NCBI GenBank assembly: GCA_002731275.1
Contig: PCBK01000045.1
Span: 38,654-102,653, forward strand
From: Deltaproteobacteria bacterium
Lineage (GTDB): Bacteria; Myxococcota_C; UBA6777
Direction: 5' to 3'
Length of the DNA: 64,000 nt
Each line of letters starts with the position of its first letter. Position 1 is the stretch's first letter. The notes below the pieces were generated by a model, which saw only the letters and a program-made list of their open reading frames with translations, was not told the origin of the DNA and ran no database searches. The position numbers were made by a program, and so were the translations under genes. Shown piece by piece: positions 34,868-43,739 of this stretch.

Positions 34868-37849
34868 ATGGCCACTTCCCAAGCGTTTTCAACATTGCGA
34901 GGTTCACTCGAAGGACAACTATTACAGAGTCATCAAGATCCTCAAATTCATGCTGTCACGTCGGACTCCCGTAAGATCGAGCAGGGATCGTTGTTTGTCG
35001 CCCTTGTCGGCGCACACTTTGACGGCCACCAATTCTTAGCGGACGCAGTCAAGTGCGGTGCTGTCGCGCTCGTCGTGCAACAAGGCGCTGTCCCTGGTGT
35101 GTTGCCTCAAGACGTCGAAATCTTCGAAGTCGCCGACACACGCCTCGCGCTCGCGCTACTCTGTGCCCGACTGTATGGACCTCTTCCCAAGAAGCTCAGC
35201 GCACATGTCTTCGGTGTGACTGGGACCAACGGTAAGACGACCTCGACCTACCTGCTCGAATCGATCCTCCAACATGCCAAGCATAAGCCCGGTGTACTTG
35301 GGACGATTAACTATCGCGTCGGAGAAAAAGTCTGGACCTCCTCCTCTCTGACAACACCTGCGCCTGACCTGCTGTGGCACTATCTCGGTTGTATGCAAGA
35401 GGAAGACGCCAGTCATCTGTTGATGGAGGTCTCCTCTCACGCGCTCGATCAACACAGAGTTGATGGACTTACCTACCGCGTCGCAGGCTTCTCCAATCTG
35501 AGCCAGGATCATCTCGACTATCACCACTCTATGGAAGAATACCTGCACGCCAAAGCGCGCCTCTTCTCCGAGCTACTTGCCCCCAACGGAAAGGCGATCC
35601 TCAACAAAGACGATCCGAGCTTTGAGACCCTCGCAGCGTGTAGTCGAGCGCCCGTGTGGAGTTATTCGACGATCCCTGGCAGCGGCGCAGACCTGCAAGT
35701 CCGCCAAAAAGAAGTCAGTATCCGTGGCATCCACGCGATCGTCGAGACACCTGTCGGCCAGCTCACGATCAACAGCTCACTGCTCGGTGAATTCAACCTG
35801 AGCAACTTGCTGCTCGCTTGTGGGATGGCCCTCGCTGATGGACTCCCGCTCGCTGTGATTCAGCGAGGTGTTGAACAGATGAGAGCCGTCCCTGGACGGA
35901 TGGAAGGTGTTTCCCATAGACATGATGTACAGGTCGTCGTCGATTATGCCCACACCCCTGATGCTCTGGAGAAAGTCTTGCAGAGCCTTCAGGCGATCTG
36001 TCGTGGTCGGCTGCTTGTGGTCTTTGGCTGTGGTGGCGATCGGGACAAAGGCAAGCGCCCCATGATGGGCAAGGTCGTCTCCGAATACGCCGATGTATGT
36101 ATCGTGACGTCGGATAATCCTCGTACAGAAGATCCACAGCAGATCGTCGACCACATCCTCGAAGGTATCCCCAAAGACCTCCCTCGACTCGACGCGATCC
36201 CAGACGATACCCAAAAGGGTGTGTGGAGTTGCCTCGATCGGAGCCTCGCGATCCAAGGCGCGATCGAGCGCGCCAGAACAGGTGACCTCGTGCTGATCGC
36301 TGGGAAAGGCCACGAGACATATCAGATCATCAACACCACTCGATATCCCTTTGATGACCGCGAGATCGCCAAAAAATCACTCGAAGAACGCGGAGGACGT
36401 ATGTCATCACAACAAGCTGGTTACAAAGTGACGGCTGCAAAGCTCGCTGAAGCGACTGGTGGCACACTTTTGCAAGGAGAACCCTCTACACCTTTACAGG
36501 GCGTCTCGACGGACACTCGGACGACCCAAAAAGGGCAGATCTTTGCTGCGCTCGTCGCCGCAAGAGATGGACATACATTCATTCCGACAGCGATGGAGAA
36601 AGGTGCGGGGGCGCTCTTGATCAGTGATGACTCGATCGAGCTGCCTCCCGACGTCCCCGTTGTGCTCGTCCAAGACACCGAGCGGGCACTTGGTGACATG
36701 GCCGCCGCGTGGATCAAGGAAAATCGCCCCTACGTCGTCGGCGTGACAGGTTCCAATGGCAAGACCTCCACCAAAGAGATGGTCGCGCAAATCCTCGCGC
36801 AAGTGGGACCAACACTTCGCAACGAAGGGAACTTCAACAACTTGCTCGGGTTGCCTTTGACGGCCTTTCGTCTTGGACCAGACCATGATTACGCCGTTCT
36901 GGAGATGGGGATGAACGCCCCCGGTGAGATCGATCGACTCGCGGAGATCGGCAATCCCGACGTCGGGATCATCACCTGTGTCGCCGCTGCCCACCTGAAA
37001 GGTCTCGGCAGTATTGAAGGTGTCGCTGCCGCGAAGGCCGAACTCTTTGATCGCCTCGACCCCTCACAGACGGCGGTCGTCAACGCTGATGATCCCCACA
37101 TCATGCGCCACGCAAAGCCTCTCTCGTGTAAGAAGATCTTCTTCACCAAAGAAGACCCAAAAAGTCGTGATATCCCAGAGGGCGCGGATGTCGTGACAGC
37201 TTCAAAGATCGAGTCCTTGGGCTATGAGGGATTTCGTTTTGTGGCACATGTCCCTGGCAAAGACCCCTTCGTCGTCCATCTTCCCATTGTTGGACGTCAT
37301 CAGGTTGGGAACGCGCTCGCGGCGATCGCCGCGACCCATGTCCTCGGTGTACAGCCCGAAGCGATCATCAAAGGATTGGCGACAGTCCGTCCGACAGGGC
37401 GACGCTTGAAGGTGGTGCAGACACAATCGGAGCTTCAACTGCTCGATGATTGTTACAACAGCAACCCTTCGTCCTGTCGCGCAGCGATCGACACGCTGGT
37501 TGATTTGGGGGAGGGAAAACCGCGCTTTGCGGTGCTCGGCGATATGCTGGAGATGGGGGACACGGAGAACGAACAACACGCGGAGATCGGTCGGTATCTC
37601 GCGAAATCCGGAATCGAACACCTGTTCGCTTACGGTCCACTCTCCAAACACATGGCTGAGGCGGCCAAGGCTGCAGACAACCCACCACAAACAGTTGTCC
37701 ACCAAGAGGAGGACGTCGAGGCGTTGTGGCAGGCGATGGAGCCATTACTGACGCCTGATGCCTGGGTGCTCGTGAAAGGGAGCCGAGGGATGAGACTGGA
37801 GCGGATCAGCAAAAAGCTCGAAGCTTTCGAACAAAAGGTTACATCATAA
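34868..37849 (+). CDS. MurE-MurF fusion (UDP-MurNAc tripeptide and pentapeptide ligase)
   Basis: One open frame of 993 residues encodes two consecutive peptidoglycan ligases. Residues 1-511 are MurE: SDSRKIEQGSLFVALVG, ATP loop VFGVTGTNGKTTSTYLL, and the DNPRTEDP motif typical of meso-diaminopimelate addition. Residues 512-993 are MurF, starting MSSQQAGYKVTAAKLAEATGG, with VVGVTGSNGKTSTKEMVAQIL and LLDDCYNSNPSS. There is no linker: MurE ends at the usual SLEERGGR and MurF follows. The MurF start codon 36401 is preceded by GGAGG six bases upstream, so separate MurF could still be made. It overlaps the convergent NTase gene by six bases. Confidence 0.93.
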   Translation: MATSQAFSTLRGSLEGQLLQSHQDPQIHAVTSDSRKIEQGSLFVALVGAHFDGHQFLADAVKCGAVALVVQQGAVPGVLPQDVEIFEVADTRLALALLCARLYGPLPKKLSAHVFGVTGTNGKTTSTYLLESILQHAKHKPGVLGTINYRVGEKVWTSSSLTTPAPDLLWHYLGCMQEEDASHLLMEVSSHALDQHRVDGLTYRVAGFSNLSQDHLDYHHSMEEYLHAKARLFSELLAPNGKAILNKDDPSFETLAACSRAPVWSYSTIPGSGADLQVRQKEVSIRGIHAIVETPVGQLTINSSLLGEFNLSNLLLACGMALADGLPLAVIQRGVEQMRAVPGRMEGVSHRHDVQVVVDYAHTPDALEKVLQSLQAICRGRLLVVFGCGGDRDKGKRPMMGKVVSEYADVCIVTSDNPRTEDPQQIVDHILEGIPKDLPRLDAIPDDTQKGVWSCLDRSLAIQGAIERARTGDLVLIAGKGHETYQIINTTRYPFDDREIAKKSLEERGGRMSSQQAGYKVTAAKLAEATGGTLLQGEPSTPLQGVSTDTRTTQKGQIFAALVAARDGHTFIPTAMEKGAGALLISDDSIELPPDVPVVLVQDTERALGDMAAAWIKENRPYVVGVTGSNGKTSTKEMVAQILAQVGPTLRNEGNFNNLLGLPLTAFRLGPDHDYAVLEMGMNAPGEIDRLAEIGNPDVGIITCVAAAHLKGLGSIEGVAAAKAELFDRLDPSQTAVVNADDPHIMRHAKPLSCKKIFFTKEDPKSRDIPEGADVVTASKIESLGYEGFRFVAHVPGKDPFVVHLPIVGRHQVGNALAAIAATHVLGVQPEAIIKGLATVRPTGRRLKVVQTQSELQLLDDCYNSNPSSCRAAIDTLVDLGEGKPRFAVLGDMLEMGDTENEQHAEIGRYLAKSGIEHLFAYGPLSKHMAEAAKAADNPPQTVVHQEEDVEALWQAMEPLLTPDAWVLVKGSRGMRLERISKKLEAFEQKVTS

Positions 37850-38575
37850 GACATCCAGTTCGGACTCTGCGAGACTCGTGAAGTGTAGCTCTTCTTCCCA
37901 CCGTATCGTATCCTCTAATACACCTGTCTGAAGGTACATCAAGTAATCATCTGTGTGCTCTGCCATCAAGAGGTCTTCGAGTTGGTTGGGTTTGATCCTC
38001 ACGATCGGCTTACCGTCTGTGCTGCTGCGTTGTTGAATGCGCTTCTCAAAACAGTCATAGACAGACAGCTCGATCGGAAAGACCCGCTGTAGATGGAAGT
38101 GTGTGTACTCCTGAAAACCATCCCCACGTCTGATCAAGACCTCACTACGTTCATAGATCCAGCCTTGTTCGAAGAGATGATGTTCGAGTGCGTCGATATC
38201 ATCGGTGAATACGTGTAGATCGATATCGCTGCCTTTGCGGACGTGTCCTGTGCTGACTGAGCCGATCAAGGCTGGGTCAAACGGCGTGAGCGCGCGCATG
38301 ACTTCGAGGGCGATGATCCTCATCGCGAATAAGCGCTCAAAGCGGCTATCACCTTCCATCATGTCGGCAAGAGCGAGTAGGGCGTCACGGATCTCGCCAT
38401 TCGAGGGGAGCATATGAGGGCGAAAGTGAGCGTTTGTCGCGCCACCTTTACCGAGCAGCCGTTTGCAGGCGATCTTTTTGGCGCGGAGGTACTCACTGAC
38501 GCCTTCTTCGTACATCAGTCTGGCGGCTTCGCGGGTGATACTGTGTCGGATATCGTCGTATTTTTTCCATTTCAT
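37844..38575 (-). CDS. Nucleotidyltransferase-fold protein
   Basis: This 243-residue protein has the core motif of the pol-beta-like nucleotidyltransferases: GSVSTG at 105-110, then GSDIDLHVF at 115-123, which supply the two metal-binding Asp. A third acidic residue may be Glu in FPIELSVYD. The first 100 residues are helical and basic (RAKKIACKRLLGKGG). The target (tRNA, protein or small molecule) cannot be read. It overlaps the HTH gene by four bases (ATGA), and its end overlaps murEF on the opposite strand by six. Confidence 0.8.
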   Translation of the reverse strand: MKWKKYDDIRHSITREAARLMYEEGVSEYLRAKKIACKRLLGKGGATNAHFRPHMLPSNGEIRDALLALADMMEGDSRFERLFAMRIIALEVMRALTPFDPALIGSVSTGHVRKGSDIDLHVFTDDIDALEHHLFEQGWIYERSEVLIRRGDGFQEYTHFHLQRVFPIELSVYDCFEKRIQQRSSTDGKPIVRIKPNQLEDLLMAEHTDDYLMYLQTGVLEDTIRWEEELHFTSLAESELDVL

Positions 38576-38967
38576 GGGCTTGTTGTGAGCGCGTCTTGCT
38601 CTGATGAGGGCGAAAAGAAGGGGACAAGGGCGTCATGGAGTTTTTGCATTGCGCCGCCGACTCGTCGTCCTTTTCGGATGGTTCCGTAGAGTCTTTTTTG
38701 GACGACCTGCTGGGAGATCCCTTCGCGGCGTGCGATCTCGCCTTGTGAGAGACCCTCGAAGAAGTGCAGCTCGATGGCCTGTCTTTGTTTGTCCGTTAGG
38801 TGTTCACGGATGGCGTGATGGAGCGCTTCGAAGAGTTGTTCTTTGTGATTGGAGAGGGGCGTGGTGTGCTGCCACATGCCGTATCCATCGGCGATTTTTT
38901 CGATGGCAGGGACAAACAGCAGGCGATGGCGAGAGGTGGACTCTGTGGTACATTCTAGTAATTGCAT
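38572..38967 (-). CDS. Sigma-70 region 4-like helix-turn-helix protein
   Basis: This 131-residue protein has a C-terminal DNA-binding domain: LTDKQRQAIELHFFEGLSQG and EIARREGISQQVVQKRLYGT (split for length) read as a clear region-4 type helix-turn-helix. There is no region 2, so it is not a full sigma factor. The N-terminal 60 residues are unassigned. A TTG start at 38994 is possible; ATG 38967 is preferred although its AAAGGA site is close. It overlaps the HD gene end by 13 bases and the NTase start by four, so all three are one unit. Confidence 0.75.
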   Translation of the reverse strand: MQLLECTTESTSRHRLLFVPAIEKIADGYGMWQHTTPLSNHKEQLFEALHHAIREHLTDKQRQAIELHFFEGLSQGEIARREGISQQVVQKRLYGTIRKGRRVGGAMQKLHDALVPFFSPSSEQDALTTSP

Positions 38968-39476
38968 GTCCTTTCGATCGCGGGTGAACCGCAAAAAATG
39001 GAGGTTTCTGCCAACAGGATCTCGACCGCAGTCTCAGGAGACATGACGTGGGCGTATGGAGAACGCCCGGCGAGATCCCAGCGTCGGAGCTGCTCTAGTG
39101 CGGCGAGTTGTGGTGTGTTGGACCACATTCTTCTCGTGCGCTTGGGGTGGTAGAGCAGATCCATATGATGTCTGACGAGCCAGGTGACGCGGGGGGAGAA
39201 GTCGAGTGAGAGCTGGTCTGCGCCGATCGCTGCGTGCTCTGGGATGCTGACAGCTTTGCCTACGTCGTGGAACAAAGCGGCGGCCCAAAGTTCAGGATCG
39301 TGACTCTCTTTGTGTGCGATCTCAAAGACTTGAAGGACGTGGTACAAAACGTCCCCTTCGGGATGATAGAGTGGATCCTGGTCGATCTCTTCGAGCGCGA
39401 GGAGGCTCTCTATGAGCTCATCACCTAACTCGACGAGGTCGAGCGCGTTGTCTTGTGAATGATTGGATTCGTACAT
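38955..39476 (-). CDS. HD-domain phosphohydrolase
   Basis: This 173-residue cytoplasmic protein has a metal-dependent HD domain. His46 (LYHVLQVFE), His70-Asp71 in WAAALFHDVGKA, His81 in PEHAAIGADQL and His103/104 in WLVRHHMDLL give the full ligand set. The order and spacing resemble the HD domain of bacterial tRNA nucleotidyltransferases and poly(A) polymerases (LLHDxGKP...HxxxGA). Hydrolysis of a phosphoester is expected, substrate unknown. It is first in the HD, HTH, NTase unit. Confidence 0.85.
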   Translation of the reverse strand: MYESNHSQDNALDLVELGDELIESLLALEEIDQDPLYHPEGDVLYHVLQVFEIAHKESHDPELWAAALFHDVGKAVSIPEHAAIGADQLSLDFSPRVTWLVRHHMDLLYHPKRTRRMWSNTPQLAALEQLRRWDLAGRSPYAHVMSPETAVEILLAETSIFCGSPAIERTCNY

Positions 39477-39788
39477 CTGTCAATGTGCGCGTATGTTTGC
39501 GTCTTTGTCTGTTGCTTGTGCGATACATTCGGGTGAGATACAAGTACGTTCTCACCTATCCCCACAATCACACCCACCAGTGTACAAAAATAGTGGTGGT
39601 GCTGTGAAAAAGCAATGATATGTCATGGCGTTTGTGTGGCCAGAGTCTCATGTGTTGTGCATGTGAGGGTGTAGACGCACCGATACGTGCGATATGTGAC
39701 GGAACATATTGCGTTGTGAGTGGGGCTTCCCAGGGGAGGGAATGATGTATGCAGCGCGACAGCAGGGGCTGTGTCTGCGGGCAGGGGA
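39477..39788. other. Gap upstream of the HD operon, with two inverted repeats
   Basis: GGTGAGA (39532-39538) pairs with TCTCACC (39550-39556), overlapping a weak minus-strand promoter match (TTGTGG, 18 bases, TTGTAT) for the HD operon. ATATGT (39692-39697) pairs with ACATAT (39704-39709). I see no gene in the gap. Confidence 0.4.
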
Positions 39789-40007
39789 TTATTTACTACG
39801 GTAGGTGATACGGCCACGATTGAGATCATAGGGGCTCAATTCGACTGTGACGCGGTCACCGGGGAGGATACGAATAAAAAATTTGCGCATACGGCCGGAG
39901 ATGTGTGCGAGCATCGTGTGACCGTTATCAAGCTTTACGCGGAACATCGCGTTTGGCAAAGCTTCTTCGACAATACCTTCCATTTCAATTGCTTCTTCTT
40001 TAGCCAA
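39789..40007 (-). CDS. infA: Translation initiation factor IF-1
   Basis: IF-1 binds the ribosomal A site during initiation. The S1-like OB-fold protein has [44 protein letters not shown] and [19 protein letters not shown] (each within family pattern; given in pieces). A TTG at 40007 has GGAG nine bases upstream and gives exactly the standard 72 residues, beginning [10 protein letters not shown] after the first Met. The ATG at 40025 would add six residues but has no good ribosome site. I prefer TTG. Confidence 0.93.
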   Translation of the reverse strand: MAKEEAIEMEGIVEEALPNAMFRVKLDNGHTMLAHISGRMRKFFIRILPGDRVTVELSPYDLNRGRITYRSK

Positions 40008-40176
40008 GTCTTTTTTCTCCGTCATTGTTTTTGTGTTGGAATCATTCAGTTACACGTATATGACCATCTCATTGGTACGTATAATGAACGTCCAAAGTTC
40101 GATTCTTGGTGCCGGGAATATACCACGTAGTATCTCAAAAGTCTAGTCTTTTTGGAGAACAATCGGAGGCATGCGC

Positions 40177-40205
40177 TTGACGCGTTTGTTGGATTCATGT
40201 TACGA
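40177..40205 (+). promoter_or_regulatory. Weak promoter candidate for rph-rdgB
   Basis: The -35 TTGACG and -10 TTACGA have a 17-base spacer, 54 bases before the rph start codon. Another TATAAT-like box near 40080 has no fitting -35. Confidence 0.3.
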
Positions 40206-40258
40206 GCTGCTTGTAAACAGGACCTTTCAAGAGACCACCAAATAAAGGATGATGATAC

Positions 40259-41008
40259 ATGGAACGAACTGGAAATCGCGCCTTTGATGCCGCACGAGAT
40301 ATGAAGATTGAGCCGGGTTATGCGTCACATGGTGCTTCGGTGATTTTTCACATGGGCAACACTATCGTTCACTGTAGCGCGTCGCTAGAAGAAGGTACGC
40401 CTCGTTTTGTCGAAGAAGGTTGTGGTTGGGTGACGGCTGAATATTCGCTGATGCCATCTTCAACACAAACTCGTGCGAGACGTGAGCGCAGCAGGGTCGG
40501 TGGACGCACGATGGAGATCCAGCGCCTGATTGGTCGATCTCTTCGTAGTATCATCCGGTTTGACCAGCTCGGAGAACGCACCATCACGTTGGATTGTGAT
40601 GTCTTGCGTGCCGATGGTGGGACGCGCTGTGCGTCGATCTCCGGTGCCTACATCGCGCTGGAGATTGTCCTTCGTCAGCTCGAACAAAATGGTCTGCTGC
40701 GTGTCGAAGATGTGCTGCGCAGTGAGGTCGCCGCGATCAGCCTCGGAATCGTCGAAGGGCAGACTCTGCTCGACCTTGAATACATCGAAGATTCACAGGC
40801 TGACGTTGACCTCAACCTCGTGATGACGGGGAGCGGAAAGTTGATCGAGATCCAGGGGACTGCGGAGAAAGATCCGTTCTCTTTTGAGGCGCTTAACGAG
40901 ATGTTGGCCTTGGGGCAGAAAGGTATCCAAGAGATCCTATCTGTTGGGCGAGCGTTCCTCGATAGCTATGAGATCCCGAAGCGAGATATGGGCGCGCGTG
41001 ATGAGTGA
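40259..41008 (+). CDS. rph: Ribonuclease PH
   Basis: This phosphorolytic 3'-exonuclease trims tRNA precursors; it forms hexamers. The 249 residues match the family from end to end: GNRAFDAARDMKIEPGYASH, FVEEGCGWVTAEYSLMPSST, the RRERSRVGGRTMEIQRLIGR block, DCDVLRADGGTRCASISGA and DLNLVMTGSGKLIEIQGTAE (each quoted in short form). AAAGGATG precedes the start. It overlaps rdgB by eight bases, a pairing common in bacteria. Confidence 0.97.
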   Translation: MERTGNRAFDAARDMKIEPGYASHGASVIFHMGNTIVHCSASLEEGTPRFVEEGCGWVTAEYSLMPSSTQTRARRERSRVGGRTMEIQRLIGRSLRSIIRFDQLGERTITLDCDVLRADGGTRCASISGAYIALEIVLRQLEQNGLLRVEDVLRSEVAAISLGIVEGQTLLDLEYIEDSQADVDLNLVMTGSGKLIEIQGTAEKDPFSFEALNEMLALGQKGIQEILSVGRAFLDSYEIPKRDMGARDE

Positions 41009-41630
41009 GCGAAAACAACTTCTGATTTGCACACACAACCGCGGGAAGCTGAAGGAGATCAAGGCGATCCTCGCGGGGCTTCCTGTCGATCTTTTGACGT
41101 TAGATGATATCCCCGATCTGCCCGACCCTGTCGAGGACGGTGATACTTTTCTGGCCAACGCACAGATCAAAGTTCGCTCCGCTTATGCACATGCGGGGTT
41201 GCCCTGTTTGGGAGATGATTCTGGGTTGGTCGTGCCACTGCTCGATGGGGCACCTGGGATCTATTCGGCACGTTATGGCGGAAGTCAAAGTGAAGTACGT
41301 GAAGAGCGCGATCAAGTGAATCGCGACAAATTGCGTGCGGAGATCGCAAAGAAAGGCTCCTTTCCTTGTGATGCTTACTTTCAGTGTACGATGGTGTTGT
41401 GTTTAGGAGAGGGCGAAGAGCACGCCTTTGAAGGACAGGCACACGGACAGATTATCGATGAGGAACGTGGTGATGGTGGTTTTGGCTACGATCCTCTGTT
41501 CTTCATCCCTGAGCACGAGCAGACGTACGCAGAGCTCTCCTCCGAGACAAAGAACCAACTCAGCCACAGAGGGCGCGCCTTACAAGCGCTCAAAGCGTGG
41601 CTCTCCGAACACCCCGAAGTTTTTTCGTAA
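41001..41630 (+). CDS. rdgB: XTP/dITP diphosphatase
   Basis: It removes non-canonical purine nucleotides (dITP, XTP) from the pool. The N-terminus LLICTHNRGKLKEIKAIL is the nucleotide-binding start, followed by LGDDSGLVVPLLDGAPGIYSA, then GDGGFGYDPLFFIPE and LSHRGRALQAL. The start ATG 41001 lies inside the end of rph, giving 209 residues. Coupled translation with rph is likely. Confidence 0.96.
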   Translation: MSERKQLLICTHNRGKLKEIKAILAGLPVDLLTLDDIPDLPDPVEDGDTFLANAQIKVRSAYAHAGLPCLGDDSGLVVPLLDGAPGIYSARYGGSQSEVREERDQVNRDKLRAEIAKKGSFPCDAYFQCTMVLCLGEGEEHAFEGQAHGQIIDEERGDGGFGYDPLFFIPEHEQTYAELSSETKNQLSHRGRALQALKAWLSEHPEVFS

Positions 41631-41749
41631 CACACATCCCTCCCTTCGCTCGGCTCTTTTCCGCTCCCAATAGCATGTCCGCTGACCCTGAATGGTCCTT
41701 TTTGGCCACTTCTGAGGCTCCATCCACAGCCCTCTTGTGTTCGCTTTTT

Positions 41750-42916
41750 CTAAAAGTAGCGCAGCCATGCATATGTGCGTTGGCGTTTGTGTTTGTCGAA
41801 CCATCGTGAGATGGGTGTGAGGATGATCAGCGCGGCGATCCAAATGAGATAGACACTGAGCAGATCGGCGCCAGGTTTTCCTGCTGGACCGGGTGGAGGT
41901 TGGAAGGCTTTGGTCCCCACGAGTATATAAGCCGTCACGATTCCCGTGATACGTAAAAGGTAGAGGTGCGCGATATAGTAGAAGAGGGGGACGCGACCGA
42001 GGAGGGTGAGCCAGCGTCCCAGGGGGCCAAGATGTTCGCGATCCAGCCACGACATGAGCATCAATGATAGGCCGATGGTCATGAGCAGATAGAGCAAAGA
42101 GGGCGGGTATTTGGTGCAGTTGATGAAGGATAAGATCGAATACAACAGATCGGGGGAGGGTTGCCAGGGCAGAGGATCGCCGTAGGTGAAGAGGCTGCGC
42201 AACAGGACAAACGCGATCAAGAGGCTCCAGCCGAGCAAAAAGACGTGTCGTTTGCGCTCGGTGCGCTCTTGTTGTATCCACTTACCAAAAACAAATCCTA
42301 GTGCCATCACGCCGATCCACGGGATGAGTGGATAGATCACAAAGAGTCGTCTCGTCCCCCACATGTAGATCCCTTTTTCGTGCAACAACATCCACAAGAA
42401 CGAATAGCTGCCAAAGAGATCGGCATCAAACCGATCGAGTAGATGGTGTCCGACAACGAGAAACAAGCCGAAGAGGAGTGTGATTCGAGTCGGAAGGAAA
42501 CACAAAAAGCCCAGCACTATCATGCTGCAACCTATCACCCAGATCACCTGTAATGGGGTGAATAGGTAGAAAGGTTCCGGTGCCCACACAAATTTCATCA
42601 GCGTCAGCTCCAGCAAGATCAGCCAAAGACCCCGCGTCCACAAGAACTTTGCGGTCTCAAGAGGGGAGTGTTTTTGTCTGTGCAGATAAGCTCCTGTCCC
42701 TGCGAGAAAGACGAAAACAGGGGCACAAAAATGCGTCAGCCAACGCGTGAAGAAGAGAGCTGGCGTGGAGAGTTCGAGTGTGACCATGAGCTTCGAGCCG
42801 TAAAATGAATAAAAACCTCTTGTGTGATCGAGCAGCATCAAGACCATGACAAGACCACGAAGGAGATCGATCGCCTGGTTTCGAGTGTGCGTCTGAGCTG
42901 GAGTCGTATGTGACAC
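41750..42916 (-). CDS. DUF1624-type membrane protein (heparan N-acetyltransferase-like)
   Basis: This 388-residue inner-membrane protein has about ten hydrophobic helices. The N-terminus AIDLLRGLVMVLMLLDHTRGF, with its conserved Arg, Asp and His in the first helix, is the mark of DUF1624 and the related acyltransferases that move acyl groups across membranes. The conserved FCAPVFVFLAGTGAYL also fits. The real acceptor is unknown. It is transcribed alone, facing away from the tRNA cluster. Confidence 0.85.
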   Translation of the reverse strand: MSHTTPAQTHTRNQAIDLLRGLVMVLMLLDHTRGFYSFYGSKLMVTLELSTPALFFTRWLTHFCAPVFVFLAGTGAYLHRQKHSPLETAKFLWTRGLWLILLELTLMKFVWAPEPFYLFTPLQVIWVIGCSMIVLGFLCFLPTRITLLFGLFLVVGHHLLDRFDADLFGSYSFLWMLLHEKGIYMWGTRRLFVIYPLIPWIGVMALGFVFGKWIQQERTERKRHVFLLGWSLLIAFVLLRSLFTYGDPLPWQPSPDLLYSILSFINCTKYPPSLLYLLMTIGLSLMLMSWLDREHLGPLGRWLTLLGRVPLFYYIAHLYLLRITGIVTAYILVGTKAFQPPPGPAGKPGADLLSVYLIWIAALIILTPISRWFDKHKRQRTYAWLRYF

Positions 42917-42991
42917 GTGTGAATGTCCTAAAGTAAAAGGTTAGCAAAAACAGTTGATTCCCCGTTTGGTCTGCGAGGCGAAAAAAAAGAC

Positions 42992-43020
42992 TTGCGGTCT
43001 GGGGTGATCTTATGTATAAA
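42992..43020 (+). promoter_or_regulatory. Promoter of the tRNA cluster
   Basis: The -35 TTGCGG and -10 TATAAA are 17 bases apart, and the -10 ends 24 bases before the first tRNA. Confidence 0.6.
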
Positions 43021-43044
43021 GCAAAGCTCGTAAGGAGACCATGA

Positions 43045-43118
<74 letters not shown>

Positions 43119-43213
43119 TTTTATTTCTCACAGTCTCCTTCTTCACGCACATTTGAAACACATTTCTCGATGTGATTCAAGTGTGTTCGTGTATGGATTG
43201 TGTGCAGTGTAAA

Positions 43214-43287
43214 GCGCTTGTAGCTCAGCTGGATAGAGCATCGGACTTCTAATCCGAGGGTCATAGGTTCGAATCCTATCAGGCGTG
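43214..43287 (+). tRNA. tRNA-Arg (anticodon TCT)
   Basis: The cloverleaf is complete: acceptor GCGCTTG with CAGGCGT (first pair G-U), anticodon loop CTTCTAA, and T arm GGTTCGAATCC. The D loop holds the A20 identity base for arginine. Confidence 0.95.
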
Positions 43288-43319
43288 CTGATTGTGTCTT
43301 TTGCAAACATATTGCCTAT

Positions 43320-43393
<74 letters not shown>

Positions 43394-43416
43394 CTTACAA
43401 TTTGACCCTTTTAAGT

Positions 43417-43456
43417 CCCCGCATCTTCACGTCGAGATGTGGGGTCTCTTGTGTTT
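43417..43456 (+). terminator. Terminator after the first three tRNAs
   Basis: CCCCGCATCT pairs with AGATGTGGGG (one G-U) around an eight-base loop, followed by a T-rich stretch. It separates the Pro-Arg-Arg group from tRNA-Leu. Confidence 0.6.
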
Positions 43457-43511
43457 GGATAGGGTCGTTGCTCTGATGAGCAAATTTGTCCACCACATGT
43501 TCTTTATCCCT

Positions 43512-43595
43512 GCGAAGGTGGCGAAATTGGTAGACGCACTGGACTTAGGATCCAGCGGTTAATGAACCGTGGGGGTTCGACTCCCCCCCTTCGCA
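43512..43595 (+). tRNA. tRNA-Leu (anticodon TAG)
   Basis: This is a class II tRNA with a long variable arm (GCGGTTAATGAACCGT). Acceptor GCGAAGG pairs with CCTTCGC, and the anticodon loop is CTTAGGA. CCA is not encoded. It lies 144 bases before trigger factor. Confidence 0.95.
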
Positions 43596-43739
43596 CTAAG
43601 TGTTCTCTATGTTTCACCCCCACATGCCCTCCTTTTTGGCAAACCCTCTCATCTATCATATTGTCACCTTGTGTGAATACGCAGAGAGTCCCTCGGGCAT
43701 GTACCAAACTCCATTTCTCGGAAGGAAAGGCATATCCTG

